From contig NZ_FNAC01000031.1 in assembly GCF_900101705.1 (NCBI RefSeq), forward strand, positions 1-56,660: 56,660 bases of DNA, in the 5' to 3' direction. The DNA comes from Algoriphagus faecimaris (lineage in GTDB: Bacteria; Bacteroidota; Bacteroidia; Cytophagales; Cyclobacteriaceae). The notes below the pieces were generated by a model that did no database searches, had not been told where the DNA came from, and saw only the letters and a program-made list of their open reading frames with translations. This document shows, one piece after another, positions 16,618-25,859 of this stretch. The position numbers were made by a program, and so were the translations under genes. Numbering within the stretch: position 1 is the first letter of the stretch; each line of letters starts with the position of its first letter.

Positions 16618-18297
16618 TTACTGCACTTTCTCCTGATGGGCTTCTTTGATTTTTCGGCGAAGGATTTTTCCCACATTGGACTTGGGAAGTTCCTCAGTAA
16701 AATGTACTTCCTTAGGTACTTTGTAATTGGTCAGGGACTCATGACAGTGAGCAATGATCTTTTCAGCTGTTACTGAATTCTCATTTTTTACTACATAGGC
16801 AACTACCCTTTCGGTAGATTTAGGATCGGGTATTCCGATCACGCCTACTTCTAAGACACCCGGAAAGGATGCAATCACATCCTCTACTTCATTAGGGTAA
16901 ACATTAAACCCAGAGACCAAAATCATTTCTTTCTTCCGGTCTACGATTTTCACAAAACCATCCTCATCCATTACCCCTATATCTCCACTCTTAAACCAAT
17001 CCCCAACCATCACAATTTCTGTCTCCTCAGGACGTCTCCAGTAGCCTTTCATGACTTGTGGGCCTTTGATCAAGACTTCGCCTCGATCTCCAATAGGTAT
17101 AGCTTTTCCCTCATCATCGGCAATCATCACTTCGGTATTGGGAAGTGGCACCCCAATGGTACCGATTCGCTCGGTTCCGTCAATGGGATTACAGGTGGCT
17201 ACCGGGGAAGTTTCGGTCAGTCCGTAGCCTTCTGCCAAAGGAACTCCAGTTACTTTCTTCCATTTTTCTGCTGTGGCTTTTTGAACGGCCATTCCCCCTC
17301 CTACAGCTATCTTCAATCCGCTAAAATCGAGCTGCAGAAATTTCTCCTGATTGAGCAATCCATTAAATAGCGTATTCACTCCTGTAAAGACCGTAAACTG
17401 ATGCTTTGCTAAATCTTTGATAAAAGCATTCATATCCCTAGGATTAGTAATCAATAGGTTATGTGCGCCAATTTTTAGCATAGCTAGACAGTTGACTGTC
17501 AAGGCAAAAATGTGATAAAGTGGCAAAGCAGTGACTACGATTTCCTCCCGCTCCTTAAGTTTGGGCTTCATCCAAGCAGAAATCTGCTGCATATTGGCTA
17601 CAATATTTCCATGAGTCAATTCGGCACCTTTGGATACTCCTGTAGTCCCTCCTGTATACTGCAAAAAAGCCGTGTCCTCTAAGGACAGTGTAGCTGGAGA
17701 AAATGAATGCGAAGCCCCTTGGGATAAGGCTGATTTTAGGCTAATTACTCCAGGGATGGAATACGCAGGCACCATCTTTTTGATGTACTTGACCACCAAA
17801 TTGACAATCGTGCCTTTCAGGCCACCCAAAAGATCTCCCAATTCGGTGACTATAATATGCTTTGCTCCGATGTGGGAACGGATCTTTTCAAGGTTATGAG
17901 CAAAATTGGCCACAATCACGATCACATCCGCCTCTGCATCATTAAACTGATGCTTCATCTCAGCAGGTGTGTAGAGGGGATTAGTATTCACAACTACCAT
18001 TCCTGCTCGCAGCGCTCCAAACATTACCACAGGATACTGCAAAATATTCGGCATCTGTATCGCTATTCGGCTTCCCTTTTCCAATCGGAGCACCTGAGTC
18101 AAATAAGCTGCAAAATGTCCACTCAATCGATCCAAATCATGGAAGGAAAGGGTCTTCCCCATACATTCGTAGGACACTGAGTCCCCATACTTTCGGACAC
18201 TTTCTTCAAAAAGTTCCGAAATACTGGAATAGGCCTTTACATCTACTGATTTATCAACTGAGGCAGGGTAGTGCTGTAACCAAGAGAATTCATTCAT
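16618..18297 (-). CDS. fadD: Long-chain acyl-CoA synthetase (AMP-binding)
   Basis: A 559-residue ANL-superfamily ligase with the P-loop YTGGTTGVSKG (214-224), GYGLTETSPV, the hinge region with SGDIGVMDEDGFVKIVDRKKEMILVSGFNVYP (seen around DRKKEMILVSGFNVYPNEVE) and the C-terminal lysine in SNVGKILRRKI. Length and motifs match FadD, which activates fatty acids with ATP and CoA on the inner membrane face. It lies 70 bp behind an acyl-CoA dehydrogenase gene on the same strand, so activation and the first beta-oxidation step are probably co-expressed. Confidence 0.92.
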   Translation of the reverse strand: MNEFSWLQHYPASVDKSVDVKAYSSISELFEESVRKYGDSVSYECMGKTLSFHDLDRLSGHFAAYLTQVLRLEKGSRIAIQMPNILQYPVVMFGALRAGMVVVNTNPLYTPAEMKHQFNDAEADVIVIVANFAHNLEKIRSHIGAKHIIVTELGDLLGGLKGTIVNLVVKYIKKMVPAYSIPGVISLKSALSQGASHSFSPATLSLEDTAFLQYTGGTTGVSKGAELTHGNIVANMQQISAWMKPKLKEREEIVVTALPLYHIFALTVNCLAMLKIGAHNLLITNPRDMNAFIKDLAKHQFTVFTGVNTLFNGLLNQEKFLQLDFSGLKIAVGGGMAVQKATAEKWKKVTGVPLAEGYGLTETSPVATCNPIDGTERIGTIGVPLPNTEVMIADDEGKAIPIGDRGEVLIKGPQVMKGYWRRPEETEIVMVGDWFKSGDIGVMDEDGFVKIVDRKKEMILVSGFNVYPNEVEDVIASFPGVLEVGVIGIPDPKSTERVVAYVVKNENSVTAEKIIAHCHESLTNYKVPKEVHFTEELPKSNVGKILRRKIKEAHQEKVQ

Positions 18298-18367
18298 ACA
18301 TCAATTATTTTGGGTGGATTGCTATTTTAAATAATTCGGACAAATAATGTTTACTCGAAGCCCAATT

Positions 18368-19525
18368 TTATTTTAAAATTTTCCTAGCAATCAGTTCTTT
18401 CATGATTTCATTGGTTCCTGCATAGATCCGCTGTACTCGTGCATCGGCATAAGCTCTAGCCACTCCATACTCCCACATGTAGCCATACCCCCCATGAAGT
18501 TGGACGCATTCATCGGCCACCTTGCACTGCAGCTCGGTCATGTTGTACTTGGCCGCAGAAGCCATGGCAGGATCTAGTTTTTTCTCATTGTGAAGCATCA
18601 CTAGCTGATCGCAGTAAATCCTACCCTGCTCCAATGCAGCAGTCATCTCCGCAAGCTTGAAACGGGTATTTTGAAATTCTGAAAGACTTTTACTGAAAGC
18701 CTTACGCTCTTTCACATAAGTCACCGTCTCATCCAGCATGTACTCTCCCAAGGCTACTGCTGCTAGGGCTACAACAAGCCTCTCTTGTGCCAATTCGGTC
18801 ATTAAATATTTAAAGCCATCCCCTTCTTTTCCCAGTAGGTTTTCTTTTGGAACTTTCACATCCTCAAAAAAGAGCTCGCAGGTGTCTTGGGCATGAAGAC
18901 CTACTTTTTCGAAGGGCTTTCCTTTAGAAAAACCAGGCATCTCTCTATCAATCAAAACTAAACTGATACCTTTTGCCCCTTTTGATGGATCGGTTTTCAC
19001 CGCCACTACGACTACATCAGATAGGTAACCATTGGTGATAAAGGTCTTGGAACCGTTGATCAAGTAGTGATCTCCTTTGTCTTCGGCACTGGTTCTCATT
19101 CCCTGCAAATCCGAACCCGCACCGGGTTCAGTCATTGCTACTGCACCTATGTATTCGCCGGAGACCATCTTAGGAACATATTTTTTCTTAGCCTCTTCCG
19201 TAGCATAATGCAAAATATATGGCAGAACAATATCGCTATGAAGCGGATAACCAATCGCAGGGCCGGAGCACCCACTGAGTCCCAATTCTTCGATCAATAT
19301 GGCATTGTATCGAAAATCCTGAATATTCATTCCTCCCAATTCTTCTGGGGCCTGTATTCCTAAAAATCCATTTTCTCCTAGCTTGAGCCAAGATTCTCGG
19401 GAGACCATTTTCTGCTTTTCCCATTCGTCATTGAAGGGGGTAATCTCTTTTGCGATAAAATCGCGAACACTTTGGCGGAAAAGATCATGCTCTTCCGTAA
19501 ACATCATTCGTGGTAGTCCAAACAT
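18368..19525 (-). CDS. Acyl-CoA dehydrogenase, long-chain/isovaleryl type
   Basis: A 385-residue FAD enzyme for the first step of beta-oxidation. The family motifs AMTEPGAGSDL (130-140), FITNG, QLHGGYGYMWEYGVAR and RIYAGTNEIMKE are all present. Position 369 (YAGTNE) is Ala where short/medium-chain enzymes have the catalytic Glu. Instead Glu248 in LAQERLVVA sits at the alternative position used by long-chain and isovaleryl-CoA dehydrogenases, so the enzyme should be active. It is the first gene of a two-gene unit with fadD. A -7-like TATTTTTG lies upstream at 19555-19562 on the minus strand, without a clear -33 partner. Confidence 0.92.
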   Translation of the reverse strand: MFGLPRMMFTEEHDLFRQSVRDFIAKEITPFNDEWEKQKMVSRESWLKLGENGFLGIQAPEELGGMNIQDFRYNAILIEELGLSGCSGPAIGYPLHSDIVLPYILHYATEEAKKKYVPKMVSGEYIGAVAMTEPGAGSDLQGMRTSAEDKGDHYLINGSKTFITNGYLSDVVVVAVKTDPSKGAKGISLVLIDREMPGFSKGKPFEKVGLHAQDTCELFFEDVKVPKENLLGKEGDGFKYLMTELAQERLVVALAAVALGEYMLDETVTYVKERKAFSKSLSEFQNTRFKLAEMTAALEQGRIYCDQLVMLHNEKKLDPAMASAAKYNMTELQCKVADECVQLHGGYGYMWEYGVARAYADARVQRIYAGTNEIMKELIARKILK

Positions 19526-19657
19526 TTGGGTTTATACTTTATTGGTTTATCCTTCAAAAATAAAGATTTCAGTCGTTTTCCTTCTTATAAATGAGATTAG
19601 ATTCATCGAACGGTCAAATCCAATTGGCAATGGGTTCAAACTTGAAATGAACAACAC

Positions 19658-19690
19658 AAAAAAGTCCCTGATCGAAATCAGGGACTTTTG
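19658..19690. terminator. Terminator of the 195-residue secreted protein gene
   Basis: A perfect 13-bp stem (AAAAGTCCCTGAT at 19660-19672 with ATCAGGGACTTTT at 19677-19689) closes on a CGAA loop. It follows the minus-strand gene ending at 19712 and has T runs in both directions. Confidence 0.88.
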
Positions 19691-19711
19691 AATGTAGCTT
19701 CTTAAATGCGA

Positions 19712-20299
19712 TTAGAAATATAGCTTCTTGCTTCTTCCTTTGGCATCCTTCAATTCGAAATAAACATCCTCAGGCGATATACCTCTTAGTTTGTAATTCT
19801 TTCTAAAGCCTTCCTTCTGAGATACATATTCAGAAAAAATGGTTTTATCATTCAAATTGTGCTTAAGGCTTACTTCTACCCCAGGCTCTTCAAGTCCGAT
19901 GACTGATAAATTAAGCGTCTGCTGATCGACCACTTTTCCATATGCCATCAAAGGCAAGTTTTCTGCAGCAATACGTTTTTCGAAAGTAGCTACATCATAG
20001 ACGACCTCTTCTTCATCTGTAGTGATTTTGACCTGATAAGCACCACAAGGCATATCATTCAAATCGTAAGGAAGGATCATTTGCTGATCAGTGACCGTTA
20101 CTTTTTTGGTGTGGAGGATTTTGCCCTCCTTGTCCATTAAGACTACTTTTACTTTTCCCACTCCCTCTTTCAGTAGGACATTTACTTTTTTAAATTTTGC
20201 CTTGACCTCTGAGTTGGCAGCCAAGTCCTCAGCAAAAGAAGAGCTGAATAATCCGGTCGATAAAAGACCTGCAAGTGCGAATGTGAATAGCGTTTTCAT
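19712..20299 (-). CDS. Secreted hypothetical protein with beta-rich repeats
   Basis: I do not recognise a named family. The 195-residue product has a clear cleavable signal peptide (MKTLFTFALAGLLSTGLFSS, then SFA). The mature part is about 170 residues of alternating short beta-type segments: VLLKEGVGKVKVVLMD, KKVTVTDQQMILPYDL, GAYQVKITTDEEEVVYDV and GVEVSLKHNLNDKTIF. These resemble Ig-like or T9SS-substrate sorting modules, but no C-terminal sorting sequence is evident. It stands alone, with its own terminator and a 374-bp upstream gap. Probably a periplasmic or surface protein. Confidence 0.7.
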   Translation of the reverse strand: MKTLFTFALAGLLSTGLFSSSFAEDLAANSEVKAKFKKVNVLLKEGVGKVKVVLMDKEGKILHTKKVTVTDQQMILPYDLNDMPCGAYQVKITTDEEEVVYDVATFEKRIAAENLPLMAYGKVVDQQTLNLSVIGLEEPGVEVSLKHNLNDKTIFSEYVSQKEGFRKNYKLRGISPEDVYFELKDAKGRSKKLYF

Positions 20300-20612
20300 A
20301 ATTTTGTTGGTTTAGTATTGTTATGCCAGTCTAATTGCGAAGGATATACCAATTCAAAATCATGAGTCACTCTCATCAAACTAGGAAATCAAATTTTTTT
20401 GTAAATTTTAAGGGATTGTTAAAATTATATTTTGGACAAACCGACAATAATTCATGAAACCTGTATAAAAATTGGTCAATAGCCTGTCCAATTGTATCAA
20501 AAACGTACAGATTTAAGGAAAAAGAATTCCTCCTTAGGTTGCATTAAGTTGGGTTTATTAATGAAATTTAATTTGAATATTTTTTAAAAATTTGGAAGAG
20601 TCCTAGACCTTA
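20300..20612. other. Intergenic, no gene seen
   Basis: This AT-rich interval separates the 195-residue secreted protein gene from the thioesterase terminator. No frame of convincing length, RNA gene or repeat was found. It should contain the promoter of the secreted protein gene, but no consensus TAnnTTTG box could be assigned. Confidence 0.4.
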
Positions 20613-20640
20613 CAAAAAAACCTGTACGCTTTTGTACAGG
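20613..20640 (-). terminator. Terminator of the pncB-pncA-thioesterase operon
   Basis: Read on the minus strand, CCTGTAC and GTACAGG (20634-20640 and 20621-20627) form a 7-bp stem followed by eight T (the A run 20613-20620). It lies 34 bp past the thioesterase stop. Confidence 0.82.
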
Positions 20641-20673
20641 TCTTGTCCGTTCCAACACAATTCCCGTTAGGAA

Positions 20674-21189
20674 TCAGCCTCTTTTCAATTCGTTAGCAAC
20701 TTGCTTCACTCGGTCTTTGATGGAAATGCTACTGATATCGAGGTCTCCGGAGGTAGCTTTGAGAAAATCCACCACTGCTCCCTGATGATCTGTAGATTTA
20801 CCTTCGGCTAGCGTCACATAGCGCATCGTAGTCCAAAGCAAAGTCTTCAGATGACTCTTGACATCATCTGTCATATAATATTCTACCACGACAGTATTAT
20901 GATTGTGCCAAATGATACGGCTCATGATTCGCACCCACTCTCCTACCATGGCAGATTTGACATAGCTGATGTTGTGATTATAGACTACCCAAGCGGATTT
21001 ATACTTACGAATCATATCAAACATCTCCACTCCATATAATTTGGGAACCTGATCCTCACGGGCATTGAAGAAGTAGTCAAAATACTTTGCATTATTCAAA
21101 TGCTGCAATGGATCGCAATCTTGGAAACGAATCACTACTCGACTTTCCGTTTCTTGGGGATAATGCTTTTCGGGATTGTATTCAAACAT
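20674..21189 (-). CDS. Hotdog-fold acyl-CoA thioesterase
   Basis: A 171-residue 4HBT-type hotdog protein with the conserved FQDCDPLQHLNNAKYFDYF segment (Asp of the DxDxxxHxNN pattern) near residue 23-41. Such proteins hydrolyse acyl-CoA or acyl-ACP thioesters; the acyl chain cannot be told from sequence. The gene starts four bases after pncA ends, so it is co-transcribed with NAD-salvage genes. The metabolic reason for this grouping is not obvious. Single-domain length is usual for the family. Confidence 0.85.
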   Translation of the reverse strand: MFEYNPEKHYPQETESRVVIRFQDCDPLQHLNNAKYFDYFFNAREDQVPKLYGVEMFDMIRKYKSAWVVYNHNISYVKSAMVGEWVRIMSRIIWHNHNTVVVEYYMTDDVKSHLKTLLWTTMRYVTLAEGKSTDHQGAVVDFLKATSGDLDISSISIKDRVKQVANELKRG

Positions 21190-21193
21190 GGGC

Positions 21194-21823
21194 TTAAATT
21201 TGGGTAGAAAGAATCACTTTTACTCCTGCACTTTTCAGATCGACAAGGGCCTGATCTCCATCTGAAGGATTTAAATTGACGGGACGTGTCGCATCGGCGA
21301 TCAAAAAGGTGTCAAACCCCAAACTTATAGCATCTAATGCAGTAAACTTGACACAGTAATCCTGAGCCAATCCGCATACATAGACTTTTTCGATTCCCTT
21401 TGATTTCAGAAAATCTCCCAATCCAGTATCTCCTCTCCGGGCATTATCAAAGAACCCTGAATAAGAATCTACCTTCGGGTTTTTCCCTTTCTGGAAAATT
21501 CCGGCCCAACGGCTTTGATCCAAGTCTTTATGAAATTTTGCCCCCTCTGAATCCTGCACACAGTGTACGGGCCAAAGAATCTGCTTCAATCCTTCTAGTT
21601 GAATGAAGTCACCGACATTTTTACCTTCATGATTGGCAGCAAAGCTTTTGTGATCTGCTGGATGCCAATCTTGGGTAGCGAGGATAAGGTCAAATTCGGC
21701 TTGTAGCATATTGATTACAGGAATGATTTCATCTCCTTGATGGACTGCCAAAGCTCCTCCAGGGAGGAAATCATATTGTACGTCGACTATTATCAGGGCA
21801 GAATTAGAATTCATCTTTTTCAT
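21194..21823 (-). CDS. pncA: Nicotinamidase
   Basis: About 209 residues of the isochorismatase-like PncA family. The catalytic Asp is in IIVDVQYDFLPGGALAV, the metal-site residues are in ATQDWHPADHKSF, and the nucleophilic Cys in VCGLAQDYCVKFTALDA. It deamidates nicotinamide to nicotinate. The next step's enzyme, pncB, lies directly upstream and overlaps it, so the pair forms the Preiss-Handler entry to NAD. Start choice is uncertain among TTG 21829, ATG 21823 and ATG 21814. All give the same domain; I use 21823. Confidence 0.93.
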   Translation of the reverse strand: MKKMNSNSALIIVDVQYDFLPGGALAVHQGDEIIPVINMLQAEFDLILATQDWHPADHKSFAANHEGKNVGDFIQLEGLKQILWPVHCVQDSEGAKFHKDLDQSRWAGIFQKGKNPKVDSYSGFFDNARRGDTGLGDFLKSKGIEKVYVCGLAQDYCVKFTALDAISLGFDTFLIADATRPVNLNPSDGDQALVDLKSAGVKVILSTQI

Positions 21824-23297
21824 TTTCAAATTTTTTCGCTTTTAGTACCAACTCCATTCTTAGATGATGGAGATTTTCTTCCAAGCCTACCGGGTAAAGA
21901 TGCGGGTTGACCAGTCGCTTATGAGAACTATCAAAAGCTGCTAATTGGCATTTTGCTCTTTCTTTGATGTCCAGAAGGCTTGGGCTTTTATAGATTACTT
22001 TTCCCCCTTTAAATATCGGGATCAGTAATTCTTCCTCTTGGTAAAAAGCCGGCATAATCCGCTTTCTTCTGGTAGGGTCAGAGGGGTCAATGATGACCGT
22101 TCCTCGCGGATTGATTTCTTGATTTTCGAGGTAAATCATATCAGCTACAGCTTTCCCATTGGAAGAATACCGTCTGACTCTATGCGCCCCCGGTATATTT
22201 ATTTTTAGGGATTGTTGGGAGAGTTTGATTTTTGGCACCCATTCTCCCGTCTCATCTTTGATGGCGGAGAGCTTGTACACCGCACCGAGTGCAGGTTGAT
22301 CAAAGGCTGTAACCAGTTTAGTTCCTACCCCCCAAATATCAATCGAGGCCTCCTGCGTATTTAAGGAACTGATCAGATGCTCATCGAGGTCATTGGAAGC
22401 GACGATTTTGGCATCAGGGAATCCAGCTTCATCCAGCATTTGCCGAGCTTTGTTGGAGAAATAAGTCAAATCTCCCGAGTCTATACGAATACCCATCATC
22501 TCTTTTCCTTTGGCTCTGAGTACCAAACCTACTTTGATGGCGTTTTTGATTCCATTGATCGTGTCATAGGTATCGACAAGGAAAATGCATTGATCGGGAA
22601 ATGCATCAGCATAGGCTTCAAAAGCCTCCAACTCTGTCTCGAAAGACATGATCCAACTGTGGGCATGTGTGCCAGAAACAGGGATTCCGAAAAGTTTTCC
22701 CGCCATAACATTACTCGTCGAGCTACACCCCCCAATAAAAGAGGCCCGACTTGCTGCTAATGCGCCATCGATCCCTTGAGCTCTTCGCAGACCAAATTCC
22801 AAAACGGGTGCTCCTTTAGCGGCTAAGTTTACGCGTGCAGCCTTGGTGGCGATAAGCGTTTGAAAATTGATAATGTTCAAAAGTGGGGTTTCCAATAATT
22901 GACATTGAATCAAAGGACCCTTTACCCGAATAAGGGGCATGTTAGGAAACACCACCGTGCCCTCTTCTATCGCTTCGATATCACAGCTAAATTGGAGATT
23001 ATCCAAATAATCCAAAAAACCTTCTTCAAAAACGGCCGATCCATCTTTGGCTTTCATCTCACCGAGATACTGTAAATCCTCTTTTTTAAACTTAAAGTTA
23101 TCCAGATAGTCGATCACATAGTCCAATCCTGCCGTCAGGGTAAATCCACCTTGGAACGGGTGCTTTCTAAAAAAAAGATTGAAAATCGCTTCCTGCTCCC
23201 CTTTTCCCGATTTCCAGTAGGCATAGGCCATGGTCAATTGATAAAAATCCGTCAGCAGCGTCAAGCTTCCTTGATATAAGTCTTTGGTAATTTTCAT
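21804..23297 (-). CDS. pncB: Nicotinate phosphoribosyltransferase
   Basis: A 497-residue NAPRTase that joins nicotinate and PRPP to give NaMN. Family segments are LLTDFYQLTMAYAYW, FRKHPFQGGFTLTAGL, EFGLRRAQGIDGALAASRA, GTHAHSWIMSFETELEAF, VDTYDT, RIDSGDL and WGVGTKLVTAF. The length is that of the longer bacterial/eukaryotic type (about 490) rather than the 400-residue E. coli form. It is the first gene of the operon pncB-pncA-thioesterase and overlaps pncA at its 3' end. Confidence 0.95.
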   Translation of the reverse strand: MKITKDLYQGSLTLLTDFYQLTMAYAYWKSGKGEQEAIFNLFFRKHPFQGGFTLTAGLDYVIDYLDNFKFKKEDLQYLGEMKAKDGSAVFEEGFLDYLDNLQFSCDIEAIEEGTVVFPNMPLIRVKGPLIQCQLLETPLLNIINFQTLIATKAARVNLAAKGAPVLEFGLRRAQGIDGALAASRASFIGGCSSTSNVMAGKLFGIPVSGTHAHSWIMSFETELEAFEAYADAFPDQCIFLVDTYDTINGIKNAIKVGLVLRAKGKEMMGIRIDSGDLTYFSNKARQMLDEAGFPDAKIVASNDLDEHLISSLNTQEASIDIWGVGTKLVTAFDQPALGAVYKLSAIKDETGEWVPKIKLSQQSLKINIPGAHRVRRYSSNGKAVADMIYLENQEINPRGTVIIDPSDPTRRKRIMPAFYQEEELLIPIFKGGKVIYKSPSLLDIKERAKCQLAAFDSSHKRLVNPHLYPVGLEENLHHLRMELVLKAKKFENEKDEF

Positions 23298-23456
23298 TTG
23301 CTTAAATTGATACTAAAATTAAAACAGCCTTTTGGACTTCCCGAAGCAATCCATGATTTCTTTTTAAGAAAATTCAAACTCAGGGCATTTCAAAAGAATT
23401 ATTGAAATTACGATTACAAATCAAAAACCTGTTTCGACCTAGAAGTGAAATAGCCC

Positions 23457-24065
23457 ATGAAGCCAAAGAAAGTATTTAATGATGAAGAAATCATTCAAAT
23501 GATTCAGCATAAATCAAATCAAAATCAAGCCTTAAGTCAGCTTTATTCCCAGCATTACGGAATGCTGGAGCACTACATTCTGAGCAACTCAGGAGATGCA
23601 GACGATGCGGCGGATACCATTCAGGAAGTGATGCTGGTCTTTGTCAGACTGATACAGGAAGCCAAATTCAGAGGAGAATCGACCATTAAGTCTTTTCTGT
23701 ACAGCATTACCAAAAATCTTTGGATCACAGAAATCAGAAAGCGAAAATCCACGCAGGCCAGAAATGAAAAGTACTATGATGAAGCAGAAAATCTATCTCC
23801 CGACATCAGCAAATCAATAAGCCAACAGGAGAATTTGAATTATATTATGAGGCTTTTTTCTGAATTAGGCAAAACCTGCAAATCCATTCTAACACTCTTT
23901 TATTATGAAGAAATGAATATGAAAGAAATCTGCGAGCGATTGGATTTCAGCTCAGAGCAAGTTCTGAGAAACAAAAAATACAAATGCCTAAAATCTCTTA
24001 CTGAGTCTGTCAAAAACTCTCCTGAAGTTGCTCATAATCTGAAAAAAGCTTTGCGTCATGAATAA
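23457..24065 (+). CDS. ECF-type RNA polymerase sigma factor
   Basis: A 202-residue sigma-70-family protein with only regions 2 and 4. Region 2 is visible around DADDAADTIQEVMLVFVRLI and FRGESTIKSFLYSITKNLW; region 4 as CKSILTLFYYEEMNMKEICERLDFSSEQVLRNKKYKCL. This architecture defines extracytoplasmic-function sigma factors, which respond to envelope signals. It overlaps the next gene by eight bases. That gene encodes a membrane protein of the size and topology of an anti-sigma factor. Neither gene is next to a TonB-linked SusC/SusD pair, unlike many ECF loci in the phylum. Confidence 0.9.
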   Translation: MKPKKVFNDEEIIQMIQHKSNQNQALSQLYSQHYGMLEHYILSNSGDADDAADTIQEVMLVFVRLIQEAKFRGESTIKSFLYSITKNLWITEIRKRKSTQARNEKYYDEAENLSPDISKSISQQENLNYIMRLFSELGKTCKSILTLFYYEEMNMKEICERLDFSSEQVLRNKKYKCLKSLTESVKNSPEVAHNLKKALRHE

Positions 24066-24816
24066 TAAATTTGAAATAGATCAATTGGAAGAATACCTTC
24101 AGGGCACTTCATCTCCCGAATTAACCCGTCAGATCCAATCCGAGCTCATCAAAAATGAAGCCCTCAGGGTAGAGTTGGAGAGTTTGAAGCTTTCCACTGA
24201 GGCTATAAAACTGGCTGGATGGAGAGCAGAAATTCAAAAAGTGCAAGAAAGCTATCTGCATGAAAGAAAAAGTATTAAAGCGGAAACCAAGCAGGTAAAC
24301 TTAGGTCTATGGCTTGGTAGAATCGCAGCAAGTTTACTTTTTCTCTTGGTAGGCGCGGCCACTTTAATGGTGATTACCATCAGCCCAGAATCTTTCCTGG
24401 AGTCCAAGACTGTTTCTTATTCGGTTCCTTTGACTCGTGGCGAGACAGATATTTCTGACCTCGAAAATGAATACAGAAATGGAAATCATGAAAGAGTCCT
24501 CGAATTAGTAGACAAAACTTTGGATCCAACTACAGAAATGAGTTTTCTGGCTGCTATGTCGGCCTTAGAGTTGAAAGAAGGAGCACAAGCGGAGCAATTG
24601 TTGAAAAGCATTGAAACTGCCAATCAATCTGTCGGGGCAAATCTCTATCAAGATGAAGTGGACTATTATCTAGTCAAAGCAAATATTTTGACCAAAGACT
24701 ACGCGGAGGTTCAAGAAAGAATACAAAAGATTCTAAATGACCCGAATCATACCTACAGTAGGAATGTTTCGAGATTGGATCAGTGGAAAGTAAAGATTCT
24801 CAATTTGAAAAATTGA
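24058..24816 (+). CDS. Membrane protein with TPR-like C-terminus, candidate anti-sigma factor
   Basis: This 252-residue protein has a cytoplasmic N-terminal part of about 80 residues with charged helices (LEEYLQGTSSPELTRQIQSE, resembling zinc-less anti-sigma domains). One membrane helix follows (LGRIAASLLFLLVGAATLMVI, about 95-115). The periplasmic part has helical hairpins suggestive of tetratricopeptide repeats (YRNGNHERVLELVDKTL, LAAMSALELKEGAQAEQLLKSI, YYLVKANILTKDYAEVQERI). Overlap with the sigma gene supports an anti-sigma or signal-sensing role, but no defined anti-sigma motif is visible. Confidence 0.7.
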   Translation: MNNKFEIDQLEEYLQGTSSPELTRQIQSELIKNEALRVELESLKLSTEAIKLAGWRAEIQKVQESYLHERKSIKAETKQVNLGLWLGRIAASLLFLLVGAATLMVITISPESFLESKTVSYSVPLTRGETDISDLENEYRNGNHERVLELVDKTLDPTTEMSFLAAMSALELKEGAQAEQLLKSIETANQSVGANLYQDEVDYYLVKANILTKDYAEVQERIQKILNDPNHTYSRNVSRLDQWKVKILNLKN

Positions 24817-25021
24817 AAGTATTGAAATTTAGCGAATCGTAATACCCCAGAAAATGAAGACTTTCCGCCCTTCATAGCTTTCATTTCAAAAAAACCACAC
24901 ACCTACAAATCGTTGAAAATCAAGTAGAAATAACTTATTTCAATATTTATTTGAAAAAAAAGGATCAGGCTGGTTACATTTTTGCAAACAGGTACGACCA
25001 AGAAATAAACCAACATACATT

Positions 25022-25756
25022 ATGAAAAACCTACAAAAACTATCATTTATTGGAGCGATTGCTCTTATAACCTTATTTTCATGTAATTCGGATGATGAGC
25101 CTACTGTCATCGGAGAAGGTGAAGTGAGAATGGGTATAGGAGTCAAACTTAGTAACAACAGTGTTCCCGGAGCTAGAGTCACTGCATCGGGATTGGATAT
25201 TCGATCAGGATATCTTCAGGTTAAGGAGATTGAACTGGAAACTGAAGGTGTAGATGAAAATGGGGAATTTGAGCGAGAGATCGAGTACAAGTTTCCTGAA
25301 ATCAAAAAAATTGATTTCAATGAATTGGATCCTGGCGTGGATTTCTTCATCAATATCCCTGCTGGAAATTATGAGGAGATCGAATTTGAAATCGATCTAA
25401 TTGATAATAGAAATGAGCCTTCAATTTATCTTGAAGGAATATTTAATAAGCAGGACGGAAGCAGCATTCCTTTTAGGCTGGAAGTATTTGGAGACGATGA
25501 CGATGATTTGGATTTTGAAGTAGAATTAGAAGCTGAAGACGATGAGTTGTTCTTCTTAGACGGAGTCAATAATCCATTGGCCCTTCTGGAGATAGACGGA
25601 CAAGGTTGGTTTTCTGGCATAAGCAACGACGAGCTTGAAAATGCAGACTTAACCGACGGTGTATTGGTCATTAACAGATCAACCAATCAGTCAATCTATT
25701 CTAGAGTTTTGCAAAAGATCGAAGATTCAAGTGAAATCGAACTGGAATTGAAGTAA
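25022..25756 (+). CDS. Asp/Glu-rich lipoprotein, DUF4382-like
   Basis: A 244-residue lipoprotein (signal to LITLFSC, Cys21). The mature part is very acidic, with GDDDDDLDFEVELEAEDDELFF near the middle, and has beta-rich segments such as SGYLQVKEIELETEG, FFINIPAGNYEEIEFEIDLI and LALLEIDGQGWFSG. The layout recalls DUF4382-type carbohydrate-binding-like lipoproteins of Bacteroidota, but the match is by impression only. It follows the sigma and TPR genes after 205 bp, faces the CHAT gene and has its own terminator. The acidic run could bind calcium. Confidence 0.65.
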   Translation: MKNLQKLSFIGAIALITLFSCNSDDEPTVIGEGEVRMGIGVKLSNNSVPGARVTASGLDIRSGYLQVKEIELETEGVDENGEFEREIEYKFPEIKKIDFNELDPGVDFFINIPAGNYEEIEFEIDLIDNRNEPSIYLEGIFNKQDGSSIPFRLEVFGDDDDDLDFEVELEAEDDELFFLDGVNNPLALLEIDGQGWFSGISNDELENADLTDGVLVINRSTNQSIYSRVLQKIEDSSEIELELK

Positions 25757-25777
25757 GGGCAACAATTTCAGCGATGC

Positions 25778-25809
25778 AATCCGGTGACGAAAGTTGCCGG
25801 ATTTTTTTT
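25778..25809 (+). terminator. Terminator after the Asp/Glu-rich lipoprotein gene
   Basis: AATCCGG at 25778-25784 pairs with CCGGATT at 25797-25803 and is followed by an unbroken T run to 25809. Confidence 0.82.
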
Positions 25810-25859
25810 GGGGTAATTATTTCAACAAACTCTTTTATCCCTTTGGCACAGGTCAATAC

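Noticed and set aside
18368..19525. Inactive acyl-CoA dehydrogenase because Ala replaces the catalytic Glu at residue 369
   Set aside because: Glu248 occupies the alternative catalytic position used by long-chain and isovaleryl-CoA dehydrogenases, so loss of activity is not implied.
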